Positions 37,906-51,600 of a DNA stretch of 64,000 nucleotides are shown piece by piece (the first letter of the stretch is position 1; the number at the start of each line of letters is the position of its first letter). Source of the stretch: Lutraria lutraria (Eukaryota > Mollusca > Bivalvia > Venerida > Mactridae); the NCBI GenBank assembly GCA_964023205.1, contig OZ026842.1:9951407-10015406 (forward strand), in the 5' to 3' direction. The notes under the pieces were generated by a model. It ran no database searches, was not told the DNA's origin, and was given only the letters and a program-made list of their open reading frames with translations. Position numbers and translations under genes: made by a program.

Positions 37906-40900
37906 TCATGCATTCTCCAGTACGAGACCATGTCCCCCCCAGGTTGTCCGGTCATGCTTTCTCCAGTCCGAGACCATGTCCTCCCCAGGTTGTCCGGTCA
38001 TGCATTCTCCAGTCCGAGACCATGTTCCCCCCTCCCCGGTTGTCCGGTCATGCATTCTCCAGTCCGAGACCATGTTCCCCCCCCCCAGGTTGTCCGGTCA
38101 TTTTTTCTCCAGTCCGAGACCATGTTCCCCACGCCCCGGTTGCCCGGTCATGCATTCTCCAGTCCGAGACCATGTCCTCCCCCAGGTTGTCCGGTCATGC
38201 ATTCTCCAGTCCGAGACCATGTCCCCCCCAGGTTGTCCGGTCATGCTTTCTCCAGTCCGAGACCATGTTCCCCACGCCCCGGTTGCCCGGTCATGCATTC
38301 TCCAGTCCGAGACCATGTCCTCCCCAGGTTGTCCGGTCATGCATTCTCCAGTCCGAGACCATGTCGTCCCCAAGTTGTCCGGTCATGCATTCTCCAGTCC
38401 GAGACCATGTCCTCCCCCAGGTTGTCCGGTCATGCATTCTCCAGTCCGAGACCATGTCCCCCCCAGGTTGTCCTGTCATGCTTTCTCCAGTCCGAGACCA
38501 TGTTCCCCACGCCCCGGTTGCCCGGTCATGCATTCTCCAGTCCGAGACCATGTCCCCCCCAGGTTGTCCGGTCATGCTTTCTCCAGTCCGAGACCATGTC
38601 CCCTCCCCGGTTGCCCGGTCATGCATTCTCCAGTCCGAGACCATGTCCTCCTCAGGTTGTCCGGTCATGCATTCTCCAGTCCGAGACCATGTCCCCCCCA
38701 GGTTGTCCGGTCATGCTTTCTCCAGTCCGAGACCATGTTCCCCACGCCCCGGTTGCCCGGTCATGCTTTCTCCAGTCCGAGACCATGTCCTCCCCCAGGT
38801 TGTCCGGTCATGCATTCTCCAGTCCGAGACCATGTCCCCCCCAGGTTGTCTGGTCATGCTTTCTCCAGTCCGAGACCATGTTCCCCACTCCCCGGTTGCC
38901 CGGTCATGCTTTCTCCAGTCCGAGACCATGTCCTCCCCAAGTTGTCCGGTCATGCATTCTCCAGTCCGATACCATGTCCCCCCTCCCCGGTTGCCCGGTC
39001 ATGCATTCTCCAGTCCGAGACCATGTTCCCCCCTCCCCGGTTGCCCGGTCATGCATTCTCCAGTCTGAGACCATGTCCCCCCCTCCCCGGTTGCCCGGTC
39101 ATGCATTCTCCAGTCCGAGACCATGTCCCCCCCAGGTTGTCCGGTCATGCTTTCTCCAGTCCGAGACCATGACCTCCCCAAGTTGTCCGGTCATGCATTC
39201 TCCAGTCCGAGACCATGTCCCCCCCAGGTTGCCCGGTCATGCATTCTCCAGTCCGAGACCATGTCCCCCCCAGGTTGTCCGGTCATGCTTTCTCCAGTCC
39301 GAGACCATGTCCTCCCCAGGTTGTCCGGTCATGCATTCTCCAGTCCGAGACCATGTCCCCCCCCCCAGGTTGTCCGGTCATGCTTTCTCCAGTCCGAGAC
39401 CATGTCCTCCCCAAGTTGTCCGGTCATGCTTTCTCCAGTCTGAGACCATGTCCCCCCCAGGTTGCCCGGTCATGCATTCGCCAGTCCGAGACCATGTCCC
39501 CCCCAGGTTGTCCGGTCATGCTTTCTCCAGTCCGAGACCATGTCCTCCCCAAGTTGTCCGGTCATGCATTCTCCAGTCCGAGACCATGTCCCCCCCCCAG
39601 GTTGTCCGGTCATGCTTTCTCCAGTCCGAGACCATGTCCCCCCCAGGTTGTCCGGTCATGCTTTCTCCAGTCCGAGACCATGTTCCCCACTCCTCGGTTG
39701 CCCGGTCATGCATTCTCCAGTCCGAGACCATGTCTTCCCCACTCCCCGGTTGCCCGGTCATGCTTTCTCCAGTCCGAGACCATGTTCCCCACTCCCCGGT
39801 TGCCCGGTCATGCATTCTCCAGTCCGAGACCATGTCTTCCCCAGGTTGTCCGGTCATGCATTCTCCAGTCCGAGACCATGTCCCCCCCCAGGTTGTCCGG
39901 TCATGCATTCTCCAGTCCGAGACCATGTCCCCCCCAGGTTGTCCGGTCATGCTTTCTCCAGTCCGAGACCATGTCCTCCCCAAGTTGTCCGGTCATGCAT
40001 TCTCCAGTCCGAGACCGTGTCCCCCCCTCCCCGGTTGCCCGGTCATGCATTCTCCAGTCCGAGACCATGTCCCCCCCAGGTTGCCCGGTCATGCATTCTC
40101 CAGTCCGAGACCATGTCCCCCCCAGGTTGTCCGGTCATGATTTCTCCAGTCCGAGACCATGTTCCCCACGCCCCGGTTGCCCGGTCATGCATTCTCCAGT
40201 CCGAGACCATGTCCCCCCCAGGTTGTCCGGTCATGCTTTCTCCAGTCCGAGACCATGTTCCCCACTCCCCGGTTGCCCGGTCATGCATTCTCCAGTCCGA
40301 GACCATGTCCCCCCCAGGTTGTCCGGTCATGCTTTCTCCAGTCCGAGACCATGTTCCCCTCTCCCCGGTTGCCCGGTCATGCATTCTCCAGTCCGAGACC
40401 ATGTCCCCCCCAGGTTGTCCGGTCATGCTTTCTCCAGTCCGAGACCATGTCCCCTCCCCGGTTGCCCGGTCATGCATTCTCCAGTCCGAGACCATGTCCT
40501 CCTCAGGTTGTCCGGTCATGCATTCTCCAGTCCGAGACCATGTCCCCCCCAGGTTGTCCGGTCATGCTTTCTCCAGTCCGAGACCATGTTCCCCACGCCC
40601 CGGTTGCCCGGTCATGCTTTCTCCAGTCCGAGACCATGTCCTCCCCCAGGTTGTCCGGTCATGCATTCTCCAGTCCGAGACCATGTCCCCCCCAGGTTGT
40701 CTGGTCATGCTTTCTCCAGTCCGAGACCATGTTCCCCACTCCCCGGTTGCCCAGTCATGCTTTCTCCAGTCCGAGACCATGTCCCCCCCAGGTTGTCTGG
40801 TCATGCTTTCTCCAGTCCGAGACCATGTTCCCCACTCCCCGGTTGCCCAGTCATGCTTTCTCCAGTCCGAGACCATGTCCTCCCCAAGTTGTCCGGTCAT

Positions 40901-43900
40901 GCATTCTCCAGTCCGAGACCATGTCCCCCCTCCCCGGTTGCCCGGTCATGCATTCTCCAGTCCGAGACCATGTTCCCCCCTCCCCGGTTGCCCGGTCATG
41001 CATTCTCCAGTCTGAGACCATGTCCCCCCCTCCCCGGTTGCCCGGTCATGCATTCTCCAGTCCGAGACCATGTCCCCCCCAGGTTGTCCGGTCATGCTTT
41101 CTCCAGTTCGAGACCATGTCCTCCCCAAGTTGTCCGGTAATGCATTCTCCAGTCCGAGACCATGTCCCCCCCAGGTTGCCCGGTCATGCATTCTCCAGTC
41201 CGAGACCATGTCCCCCCCAGGTTGTCCGGTCATGCATTCTCCAGTCCGAGACCATGTCCCCCCCTCCCCGGTTGCCCGGTCATGCATTCTCCAGTCCGAG
41301 ACCATGTCCTCCCCAGGTTGTCCGGTCATGCATTCTCCAGTCCGAGACCATGTCCCCCCCAGGTTGCCCGGTCATGCATTCTCCAGTCCGAGACCATGTC
41401 CCCCCCAGGTTGCCCGGTCATGCATTCTCCAGTCCGAGACCATGTCCCCCCCAGGTTGTCCGGTCATGCTTTCTCCAGTCCGAGACCATGTTCCCCACTC
41501 CCCGGTTGCCGGGTCATGCATTCTCCAGTCCGAGACCATGTCCTCCCCAGGTTGTCCGGTCATGCATTCTCCAGTCCGAGACCATGTCCCCCCCAGGTTG
41601 TCCGGTCATGCATTCTCCAGTCCGAGACCATGTCCCCCCCAGGTTGTCCGGTCATGCTTTCTCCAGTCCGAGACCATGTCCTCCCCAAGTTGTCCGGTCA
41701 TGCATTCTCCAGTCCGAGACCATGTCCTCCCCAAGTTGTCCGGTCATGCATTCTCCAGTCCGAGACCATGTCCCCCCCTCCCCAGTTCCCGGTCATGCAT
41801 TCTCCTGTCCGAGACCATGTCCCCCCTCCCCGGTTGCCCGGTCATGCATTCTCCAGTCCGAGACCATGTCCCCCCCCCAGGTTGTCCGGTCATGCTTTCT
41901 CCAGTCCGAGACCATGTCCTCCCCAAGTTGTCCGGTCATGCATTCTCCAGTCCGAGACCATGTCCCCCCCAGGTTGTCCGGTCATGCTTTCTCCAGTCCG
42001 AGACCATGTTCCCCACACCCCGGTTGCCCGGTCATGCATTCTCCAGTCCGAGACCATGTCCTCCCCAAGTTGTCCGGTCATGCATTCTCCAGTCCGAGAC
42101 CATGTCCCCCCTCCCCGGTTGCCCGGTCATGCATTCTCCAGTCCGAGACCATGTCCCCCCCAGGTTGTCCGGTCATGCTTTCTCCAGTCCGAGACCATGT
42201 TCCCCACGCCCCGGTTGTCCGGTCATGCATTCTCCAGTCCGAGACCATGTCCCCCTCAGGTTGTCCGGTCATGCATTCTCCAGTCCGAGACCATGTCCTC
42301 CCCCAGGTTGTCCGGTCATGCATTCTCCAGTCCGAGACCATGTCCCCCCCAGGTTGTCCGGTCATGCTTTCTCCAGTCCGAGACCATGTCCTCCCCAAGT
42401 TGTCCGGTCATGCATTCTCCAGTCCGAGACCATGTCCTCCCCAAGTTGTCCGGTCATGCATTCTCCAGTCCGAGACCATGTCCCCCCCTCCCCAGTTGCC
42501 CGGTCATGCATTCTCCAGTCCGAGACCATGTCCCCCCTCCCCGGTTGCCCGGTCATGCATTCTCCAGTCCGAGACCATGTTCCCCCACTCCCCAGGTTGT
42601 CCGGTCATGCATTCTCCAGTCCGAGACCATGTCCCCCCCAGGTTGTCCGGTCATGCATTCTCCAGTCCGAGACCATGTCCCCCCCAGGTTGTCCGGTCAT
42701 GCTTTCTCCAGTCCGAGACCATGTCCTCCCCAAGTTGTCCGGTCATGCATTCTCCAGTCCGAGACCATGTCCCCCCCTCCCCGGTTGCCCGGTCATGCAT
42801 TCTCCAGTCCGAGACCATGTCCCCCCCAGGTTGCCCGGTCATGCATTCTCCAGTCCGAGACCATGCCCCCCCCAGGTTGTCCGGTCATGCTTTCTCCAGT
42901 CCGAGACCATGTTCCCCACGCCCCGGTTGCCCGGTCATGCATTCTCCAGTCCGAGACCATGTCCCCCCCAGGTTGTCCGGTCATGCTTTCTCCAGTCCGA
43001 GACCATGTTCCCCACGCCCCGGTTGCCCGGTCATGCATTCTCCAGTCCGAGACCATGTCCTCCCCAGGTTGTCCGGTCATGCATTCTCCAGTCCGAGACC
43101 ATGTCCCCCCCTCCCCGGTTGTCCGGTCATGCTTTCTCCAGTCCGAGACCATGTCCTCCCCAAGTTGTCCGGTCATGCATTCTCCAGTCCGAGACCATGT
43201 CCCCCCCTCCCCGGTTGCCCGGTCATGCATTCTCCAGTCCGAGACCATGTCCTCCCCAAGTTGTCCGGTCATGCATTCTCCAGTCCGAGACCATGTCCCC
43301 CCCTCCCCAGTTGCCCGGTCATGCATTCTCCAGTCCGAGACCATGTCCCCCCTCACCGGTTGCCCGGTCATGCATTCTCCAGTCCGAGACCATGTCCTCC
43401 CCCAGGTTGTCCGGTCATGCATTCTCCAGTCCGAGACCATGTCCCCCCCAGGTTGTCCGGTCATGCTTTCTCCAGTCCGAGACCATGTCCTCCCCAAGTT
43501 GTCCGGTCATGCATTCTCCAGTCCGAGACCATGTCCTCCCCAAGTTGTCCGGTCATGCATTCTCCAGTCCGAGACCATGTCCCCCCCTCCCCAGTTGCCC
43601 GGTCATGCATTCTCCAGTCCGAGACCATGTCCCCCCTCCCCGGTTGCCCGGTCATGCATTCTCCAGTCCGAGACCATGTCCCCCCCAGGTTGTCCGGTCA
43701 TGCTTTCTCCAGTCCGAGACCATGTCCTCCCCAAGTTGTCCGGTCATGCATTCTCCAGTCCGAGACCATGTCCCCCCCAGGTTGTCCGGTCATGCTTTCT
43801 CCAGTCCGAGACCATGTCCTCCCCAAGTTGTCCGGTCATGCATTCTCCAGTCCGAGACCATGTCCCCCCTCCCCGGTTGCCCGGTCATGCATTCTCCAGT

Positions 43901-43908
43901 CCGAGACC
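37906..43908 (+). repeat. Array block F of the minisatellite
   Basis: 6,003 bp, about 128 units. It is the sister of block E over its first 3.6 kb and keeps the four units (about 41489-41676) that E lacks, including the GTTGCCGGGTCATGC variant. Rare markers shared with B and E include GGTAATGC near 41137 and TTCTCCTGTCCGAG near 41805. Near 43117 a unit joins a CCCTCCCC tract to GTTGTCCGG, an unusual combination suggesting an exchange junction. Confidence 0.95.
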
Positions 43909-44371
43909 TTGTTCTGCACTCCCGTACCACACTCATTGTCTGATGGACATAGTGCTTGGCGTTTGACTACCCCACCATTATTAATATGTACAGCACTAAT
44001 TGTAAGAAAAACTTTTATTTTCATTGTGGACCCTATGATAGTCCAAGGAATGGGTTAAGGGATTTTTCATCTTGGCACATGGTATGAAATAAAAAAAAAA
44101 TCTAAAATCATTTACATCTGTTTTATTTCAGTTGTTGCTGACCTTTGAACAACTCTACAGAAACTAAGCTAAGTTATTTTTCATTTGCATTTTAATTTAT
44201 TGTGCAGACATGAAGTAACATTTCAGTCCAAATTGCAGCACACTTTTAAGTCTACATATATTTGTTGTAATACAAACTAACTTGTCTTCGCATGTCTTTG
44301 TGTATCTTTGCATGTCTTTTGCAGTGTTTTGTGGGCCCCCAAACTTTAAGTCATACCATCCGGTTTTCCGC
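43909..44371 (+). repeat. Spacer copy 6 (last)
   Basis: Full 463-bp spacer, offset 35886 from copy 1, CTCTACAG lineage. Octamer at 44183-44190, AATAAA at 44088. No further spacer occurs in the remaining 19.6 kb. Confidence 0.93.
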
Positions 44372-44989
44372 TCATGCATTCTCCAGTACGAGACCATGTC
44401 CCCCCCAGGTTGTCCGGTCATGCTTTCTCCAGTCCGAGACCATGTCCTCCCCAGGTTGTCCGGTCATGCATTCTCCAGTCCGAGACCATGTTCCCCCCTC
44501 CCCGGTTGTCCGGTCATGCATTCTCCAGTCCGAGACCATGTTCCCCCCCCCCAGGTTGTCCGGTCATTTTTTCTCCAGTCCGAGACCATGTTCCCCACGC
44601 CCCGGTTGCCCGGTCATGCATTCTCCAGTCCGAGACCATGTCCTCCCCCAGGTTGTCCGGTCATGCATTCTCCAGTCCGAGACCATGTCCCCCCCAGGTT
44701 GTCCGGTCATGCTTTCTCCAGTCCGAGACCATGTTCCCCACGCCCCGGTTGCCCGGTCATGCATTCTCCAGTCCGAGACCATGTCCTCCCCAGGTTGTCC
44801 GGTCATGCATTCTCCAGTCCGAGACCATGTCGTCCCCAAGTTGTCCGGTCATGCATTCTCCAGTCCGAGACCATGTCCTCCCCCAGGTTGTCCGGTCATG
44901 CATTCTCCAGTCCGAGACCATGTCCCCCCCAGGTTGTCCTGTCATGCTTTCTCCAGTCCGAGACCATGTTCCCCACGCCCCGGTTGCCC

Positions 44990-47813
44990 GGTCATGCATT
45001 CTCCAGTCCGAGACCATGTCCCCCCCAGGTTGTCCGGTCATGCTTTCTCCAGTCCGAGACCATGTCCCCTCCCCGGTTGCCCGGTCATGCATTCTCCAGT
45101 CCGAGACCATGTCCTCCTCAGGTTGTCCGGTCATGCATTCTCCAGTCCGAGACCATGTCCCCCCCAGGTTGTCCGGTCATGCTTTCTCCAGTCCGAGACC
45201 ATGTTCCCCACGCCCCGGTTGCCCGGTCATGCTTTCTCCAGTCCGAGACCATGTCCTCCCCCAGGTTGTCCGGTCATGCATTCTCCAGTCCGAGACCATG
45301 TCCCCCCCAGGTTGTCTGGTCATGCTTTCTCCAGTCCGAGACCATGTTCCCCACTCCCTGGTTGCCCGGTCATGCTTTCTCCAGTCCGAGACCATGTCCT
45401 CCCCAAGTTGTCCGGTCATGCATTCTCCAGTCCGATACCATGTCCCCCCTCCCCGGTTGCCCGGTCATGCATTCTCCAGTCCGAGACCATGTTCCCCCCT
45501 CCCCGGTTGCCCGGTCATGCATTCTCCAGTCTGAGACCATGTCCCCCCCTCCCCGGTTGCCCGGTCATGCATTCTCCAGTCCGAGACCATGTCCCCCCCA
45601 GGTTGTCCGGTCATGCTTTCTCCAGTCCGAGACCATGACCTCCCCAAGTTGTCCGGTCATGCATTCTCCAGTCCGAGACCATGTCCCCCCCAGGTTGCCC
45701 GGTCATGCATTCTCCAGTCCGAGACCATGTCCCCCCCAGGTTGTCCGGTCATGCTTTCTCCAGTCCGAGACCATGTCCTCCCCAGGTTGTCCGGTCATGC
45801 ATTCTCCAGTCCGAGACCATGTCCCCCCCCCCAGGTTGTCCGGTCATGCTTTCTCCAGTCCGAGACCATGTCCTCCCCAAGTTGTCCGGTCATGCTTTCT
45901 CCAGTCTGAGACCATGTCCCCCCCAGGTTGCCCGGTCATGCATTCGCCAGTCCGAGACCATGTCCCCCCCAGGTTGTCCGGTCATGCTTTCTCCAGTCCG
46001 AGACCATGTCCTCCCCAAGTTGTCCGGTCATGCATTCTCCAGTCCGAGACCATGTCCCCCCCCCAGGTTGTCCGGTCATGCTTTCTCCAGTCCGAGACCA
46101 TGTCCCCCCCAGGTTGTCCGGTCATGCTTTCTCCAGTCCGAGACCATGTTCCCCACTCCTCGGTTGCCCGGTCATGCATTCTCCAGTCCGAGACCATGTC
46201 TTCCCCACTCCCCGGTTGCCCGGTCATGCTTTCTCCAGTCCGAGACCATGTTCCCCACTCCCCGGTTGCCCGGTCATGCATTCTCCAGTCCGAGACCATG
46301 TCTTCCCCAGGTTGTCCGGTCATGCATTCTCCAGTCCGAGACCATGTCCCCCCCCAGGTTGTCCGGTCATGCATTCTCCAGTCCGAGACCATGTCCCCCC
46401 CAGGTTGTCCGGTCATGCTTTCTCCAGTCCGAGACCATGTCCCCTCCCCGGTTGCCCGGTCATGCATTCTCCAGTCCGAGACCATGTCCTCCTCAGGTTG
46501 TCCGGTCATGCATTCTCCAGTCCGAGACCATGTCCCCCCCAGGTTGTCCGGTCATGCTTTCTCCAGTCCGAGACCATGTTCCCCACGCCCCGGTTGCCCG
46601 GTCATGCTTTCTCCAGTCCGAGACCATGTCCTCCCCCAGGTTGTCCGGTCATGCATTCTCCAGTCCGAGACCATGTCCCCCCCAGGTTGTCTGGTCATGC
46701 TTTCTCCAGTCCGAGACCATGTTCCCCACTCCCCGGATGCCCGGTCATGCTTTCTCCAGTCCGAGACCATGTCCTCCCCAAGTTGTCCGGTCATGCATTC
46801 TCCAGTCCGATACCATGTCCCCCCTCCCCGGTTGCCCGGTCATGCATTCTCCAGTCCGAGACCATGTTCCCCCCTCCCCGGTTGCCCGGTCATGCATTCT
46901 CCAGTCTGAGACCATGTCCCCCCCTCCCCGGTTGCCCGGTCATGCATTCTCCAGTCCGAGACCATGTCCCCCCCAGGTTGTCCGGTCATGCTTTCTCCAG
47001 TCCGAGACCATGACCTCCCCAAGTTGTCCGGTCATGCATTCTCCAGTCCGAGACCATGTCCCCCCCAGGTTGCCCGGTCATGCATTCTCCAGTCCGAGAC
47101 CATGTCCCCCCCAGGTTGTCCGGTCATGCTTTCTCCAGTCCGAGACCATGTCCTCCCCAGGTTGTCCGGTCATGCATTCTCCAGTCCGAGACCATGTCCC
47201 CCCCCCCAGGTTGTCCGGTCATGCTTTCTCCAGTCCGAGACCATGTCCTCCCCAAGTTGTCCGGTCATGCTTTCTCCAGTCTGAGACCATGTCCCCCCCA
47301 GGTTGCCCGGTCATGCATTCGCCAGTCCGAGACCATGTCCCCCCCAGGTTGTCCGGTCATGCTTTCTCCAGTCCGAGACCATGTCCTCCCCAAGTTGTCC
47401 GGTCATGCATTCTCCAGTCCGAGACCATGTCCCCCCCCCAGGTTGTCCGGTCATGCTTTCTCCAGTCCGAGACCATGTCCCCCCCAGGTTGTCCGGTCAT
47501 GCTTTCTCCAGTCCGAGACCATGTTCCCCACTCCTCGGTTGCCCGGTCATGCATTCTCCAGTCCGAGACCATGTCTTCCCCACTCCCCGGTTGCCCGGTC
47601 ATGCTTTCTCCAGTCCGAGACCATGTTCCCCACTCCCCGGTTGCCCGGTCATGCATTCTCCAGTCCGAGACCATGTCTTCCCCAGGTTGTCCGGTCATGC
47701 ATTCTCCAGTCCGAGACCATGTCCCCCCCCAGGTTGTCCGGTCATGCATTCTCCAGTCCGAGACCATGTCCCCCCCAGGTTGTCCGGTCATGCTTTCTCC
47801 AGTCCGAGACCAT
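44990..47813 (+). repeat. 1,375-bp tandem duplication in block G
   Basis: About 1.45 kb starting near 44990 recurs 1,375 bp downstream: minus-strand reading frames at 45177, 45465 and 45982 reappear at 46552, 46840 and 47357. Because the copied length slightly exceeds the shift, the copies abut. The ends are judged from where the variant series stop matching and are good to about one unit. Confidence 0.8.
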
Positions 47814-48689
47814 GTCCTCCCCAAGTTGTCCGGTCATGCATTCTCCAGTCCGAGACCGTGTCCCCCCCTCCCCGGTTGCCCGGTCATGCATTCTCCAGTC
47901 CGAGACCATGTCCCCCCCAGGTTGCCCGGTCATGCATTCTCCAGTCCGAGACCATGTCCCCCCCAGGTTGTCCGGTCATGATTTCTCCAGTCCGAGACCA
48001 TGTTCCCCACGCCCCGGTTGCCCGGTCATGCATTCTCCAGTCCGAGACCATGTCCCCCCCAGGTTGTCCGGTCATGCTTTCTCCAGTCCGAGACCATGTT
48101 CCCCACTCCCCGGTTGCCCGGTCATGCATTCTCCAGTCCGAGACCATGTCCCCCCCAGGTTGTCCGGTCATGCTTTCTCCAGTCCGAGACCATGTTCCCC
48201 TCTCCCCGGTTGCCCGGTCATGCATTCTCCAGTCCGAGACCATGTCCCCCCCAGGTTGTCCGGTCATGCTTTCTCCAGTCCGAGACCATGTCCCCTCCCC
48301 GGTTGCCCGGTCATGCATTCTCCAGTCCGAGACCATGTCCTCCTCAGGTTGTCCGGTCATGCATTCTCCAGTCCGAGACCATGTCCCCCCCAGGTTGTCC
48401 GGTCATGCTTTCTCCAGTCCGAGACCATGTTCCCCACGCCCCGGTTGCCCGGTCATGCTTTCTCCAGTCCGAGACCATGTCCTCCCCCAGGTTGTCCGGT
48501 CATGCATTCTCCAGTCCGAGACCATGTCCCCCCCAGGTTGTCTGGTCATGCTTTCTCCAGTCCGAGACCATGTTCCCCACTCCCCGGTTGCCCGGTCATG
48601 CATTCTCCAGTCCGAGACCATGTCTTCCCCAGGTTGTCCGGTCATGCATTCTCCAGTCCGAGACCATGTCCCCCCCCAGGTTGTCCGGT

Positions 48690-51600
48690 CATGCATTCTC
48701 CAGTCCGAGACCATGTCCCCCCCAGGTTGTCCGGTCATGCTTTCTCCAGTCCGAGACCATGTCCCCTCCCCGGTTGCCCGGTCATGCATTCTCCAGTCCG
48801 AGACCATGTCCTCCTCAGGTTGTCCGGTCATGCATTCTCCAGTCCGAGACCATGTCCCCCCCAGGTTGTCCGGTCATGCTTTCTCCAGTCCGAGACCATG
48901 TTCCCCACGCCCCGGTTGCCCGGTCATGCTTTCTCCAGTCCGAGACCATGTCCTCCCCCAGGTTGTCCGGTCATGCATTCTCCAGTCCGAGACCATGTCC
49001 CCCCCAGGTTGTCTGGTCATGCTTTCTCCAGTCCGAGACCATGTTCCCCACTCCCCGGTTGCCCGGTCATGCTTTCTCCAGTCCGAGACCATGTCCTCCC
49101 CAAGTTGTCCGGTCATGCATTCTCCAGTCCGATACCATGTCCCCCCTCCCCGGTTGCCCGGTCATGCATTCTCCAGTCCGAGACCATGTTCCCCCCTCCC
49201 CGGTTGCCCGGTCATGCATTCTCCAGTCTGAGACCATGTCCCCCCCTCCCCGGTTGCCCGGTCATGCATTCTCCAGTCCGAGACCATGTCCCCCCCAGGT
49301 TGTCCGGTCATGCTTTCTCCAGTCCGAGACCATGACCTCCCCAAGTTGTCCGGTCATGCATTCTCCAGTCCGAGACCATGTCCCCCCCAGGTTGCCCGGT
49401 CATGCATTCTCCAGTCCGAGACCATGTCCCCCCCAGGTTGTCCGGTCATGCTTTCTCCAGTCCGAGACCATGTCCTCCCCAGGTTGTCCGGTCATGCATT
49501 CTCCAGTCCGAGACCATGTCCCCCCCCCCCAGGTTGTCCGGTCATGCTTTCTCCAGTCCGAGACCATGTCCTCCCCAAGTTGTCCGGTCATGCTTTCTCC
49601 AGTCTGAGACCATGTCCCCCCCAGGTTGCCCGGTCATGCATTCGCCAGTCCGAGACCATGTCCCCCCCAGGTTGTCCGGTCATGCTTTCTCCAGTCCGAG
49701 ACCATGTCCTCCCCAAGTTGTCCGGTCATGCATTCTCCAGTCCGAGACCATGTCCCCCCCCCAGGTTGTCCGGTCATGCTTTCTACAGTCCGAGACCATG
49801 TCCCCCCCAGGTTGTCCGGTCATGCTTTCTCCAGTCCGAGACCATGTTCCCCACTCCTCGGTTGCCCGGTCATGCATTCTCCAGTCCGAGACCATGTCTT
49901 CCCCACTCCCCGGTTGCCCGGTCATGCTTTCTCCAGTCCGAGACCATGTTCCCCACTCCCCGGTTGCCCGGTCATGCATTCTCCAGTCCGAGACCATGTC
50001 TTCCCCAGGTTGTCCGGTCATGCATTCTCCAGTCCGAGACCATGTCCCCCCCCAGGTTGTCCGGTCATGCATTCTCCAGTCCGAGACCATGTCCCCCCCA
50101 GGTTGTCCGGTCATGCTTTCTCCAGTCCGAGACCATGTCCTCCCCAAGTTGTCCGGTCATGCATTCTCCAGTCCGAGACCGTGTCCCCCCCTCCCCGGTT
50201 GCCCGGTCATGCATTCTCCAGTCCGAGACCATGTCCCCCCCAGGTTGCCCGGTCATGCATTCTCCAGTCCGAGACCATGTCCCCCCCAGGTTGTCCGGTC
50301 ATGATTTCTCCAGTCCGAGACCATGTTCCCCACGCCCCGGTTGCCCGGTCATGCATTCTCCAGTCCGAGACCATGTCCCCCCCAGGTTGTCCGGTCATGC
50401 TTTCTCCAGTCCGAGACCATGTTCCCCACTCCCCGGTTGCCCGGTCATGCATTCTCCAGTCCGAGACCATGTCCCCCCCAGGTTGTCCGGTCATGCTTTC
50501 TCCAGTCCGAGACCATGTTCCCCTCTCCCCGGTTGCCCGGTCATGCATTCTCCAGTCCGAGACCATGTCCCCCCCAGGTTGTCCGGTCATGCTTTCTCCA
50601 GTCCGAGACCATGTCCCCTCCCCGGTTGCCCGGTCATGCATTCTCCAGTCCGAGACCATGTCCTCCTCAGGTTGTCCGGTCATGCATTCTCCAGTCCGAG
50701 ACCATGTCCCCCCCAGGTTGTCCGGTCATGCTTTCTCCAGTCCGAGACCATGTTCCCCACGCCCCGGTTGCCCGGTCATGCTTTCTCCAGTCCGAGACCA
50801 TGTCCTCCCCCAGGTTGTCCGGTCATGCATTCTCCAGTCCGAGACCATGTCCCCCCCAGGTTGTCTGGTCATGCTTTCTCCAGTCCGAGACCATGTTCCC
50901 CACTCCCCGGTTGCCCAGTCATGCTTTCTCCAGTCCGAGACCATGTCCCCCCCAGGTTGTCTGGTCATGCTTTCTCCAGTCCGAGACCAGTTCCCCACTC
51001 CCCGGTTGCCCAGTCATGCTTTCTCCAGTCCGAGACCATGTCCTCCCCAAGTTGTCCGGTCATGCATTCTCCAGTCCGAGACCATGTCCCCCCTCCCCGG
51101 TTGCCCGGTCATGCATTCTCCAGTCCGAGACCATGTTCCCCCCTCCCCGGTTGCCCGGTCATGCATTCTCCAGTCTGAGACCATGTCCCCCCCTCCCCGG
51201 TTGCCCGGTCATGCATTCTCCAGTCCGAGACCATGTCCCCCCCAGGTTGTCCGGTCATGCTTTCTCCAGTTCGAGACCATGTCCTCCCCAAGTTGTCCGG
51301 TCATGCATTCTCCAGTCCGAGACCATGTCCCCCCCAGGTTGCCCGGTCATGCATTCTCCAGTCCGAGACCATGTCCCCCCCAGGTTGTCCGGTCATGCTT
51401 TCTCCAGTCCGAGACCATGTCCTCCCCAGGTTGTCCGGTCATGCATTCTCCAGTCCGAGACCATGTCCCCCCAGGTTGTCCGGTCATGCATTCTCCAGTC
51501 CGAGACCATGTCCCCCCCAGGTTGTCCGGTCATTTTTTCTCCAGTCCGAGACCATGTTCCCCACGCCCCGGTTGCCCGGTCATGCATTCTCCAGTCCGAG

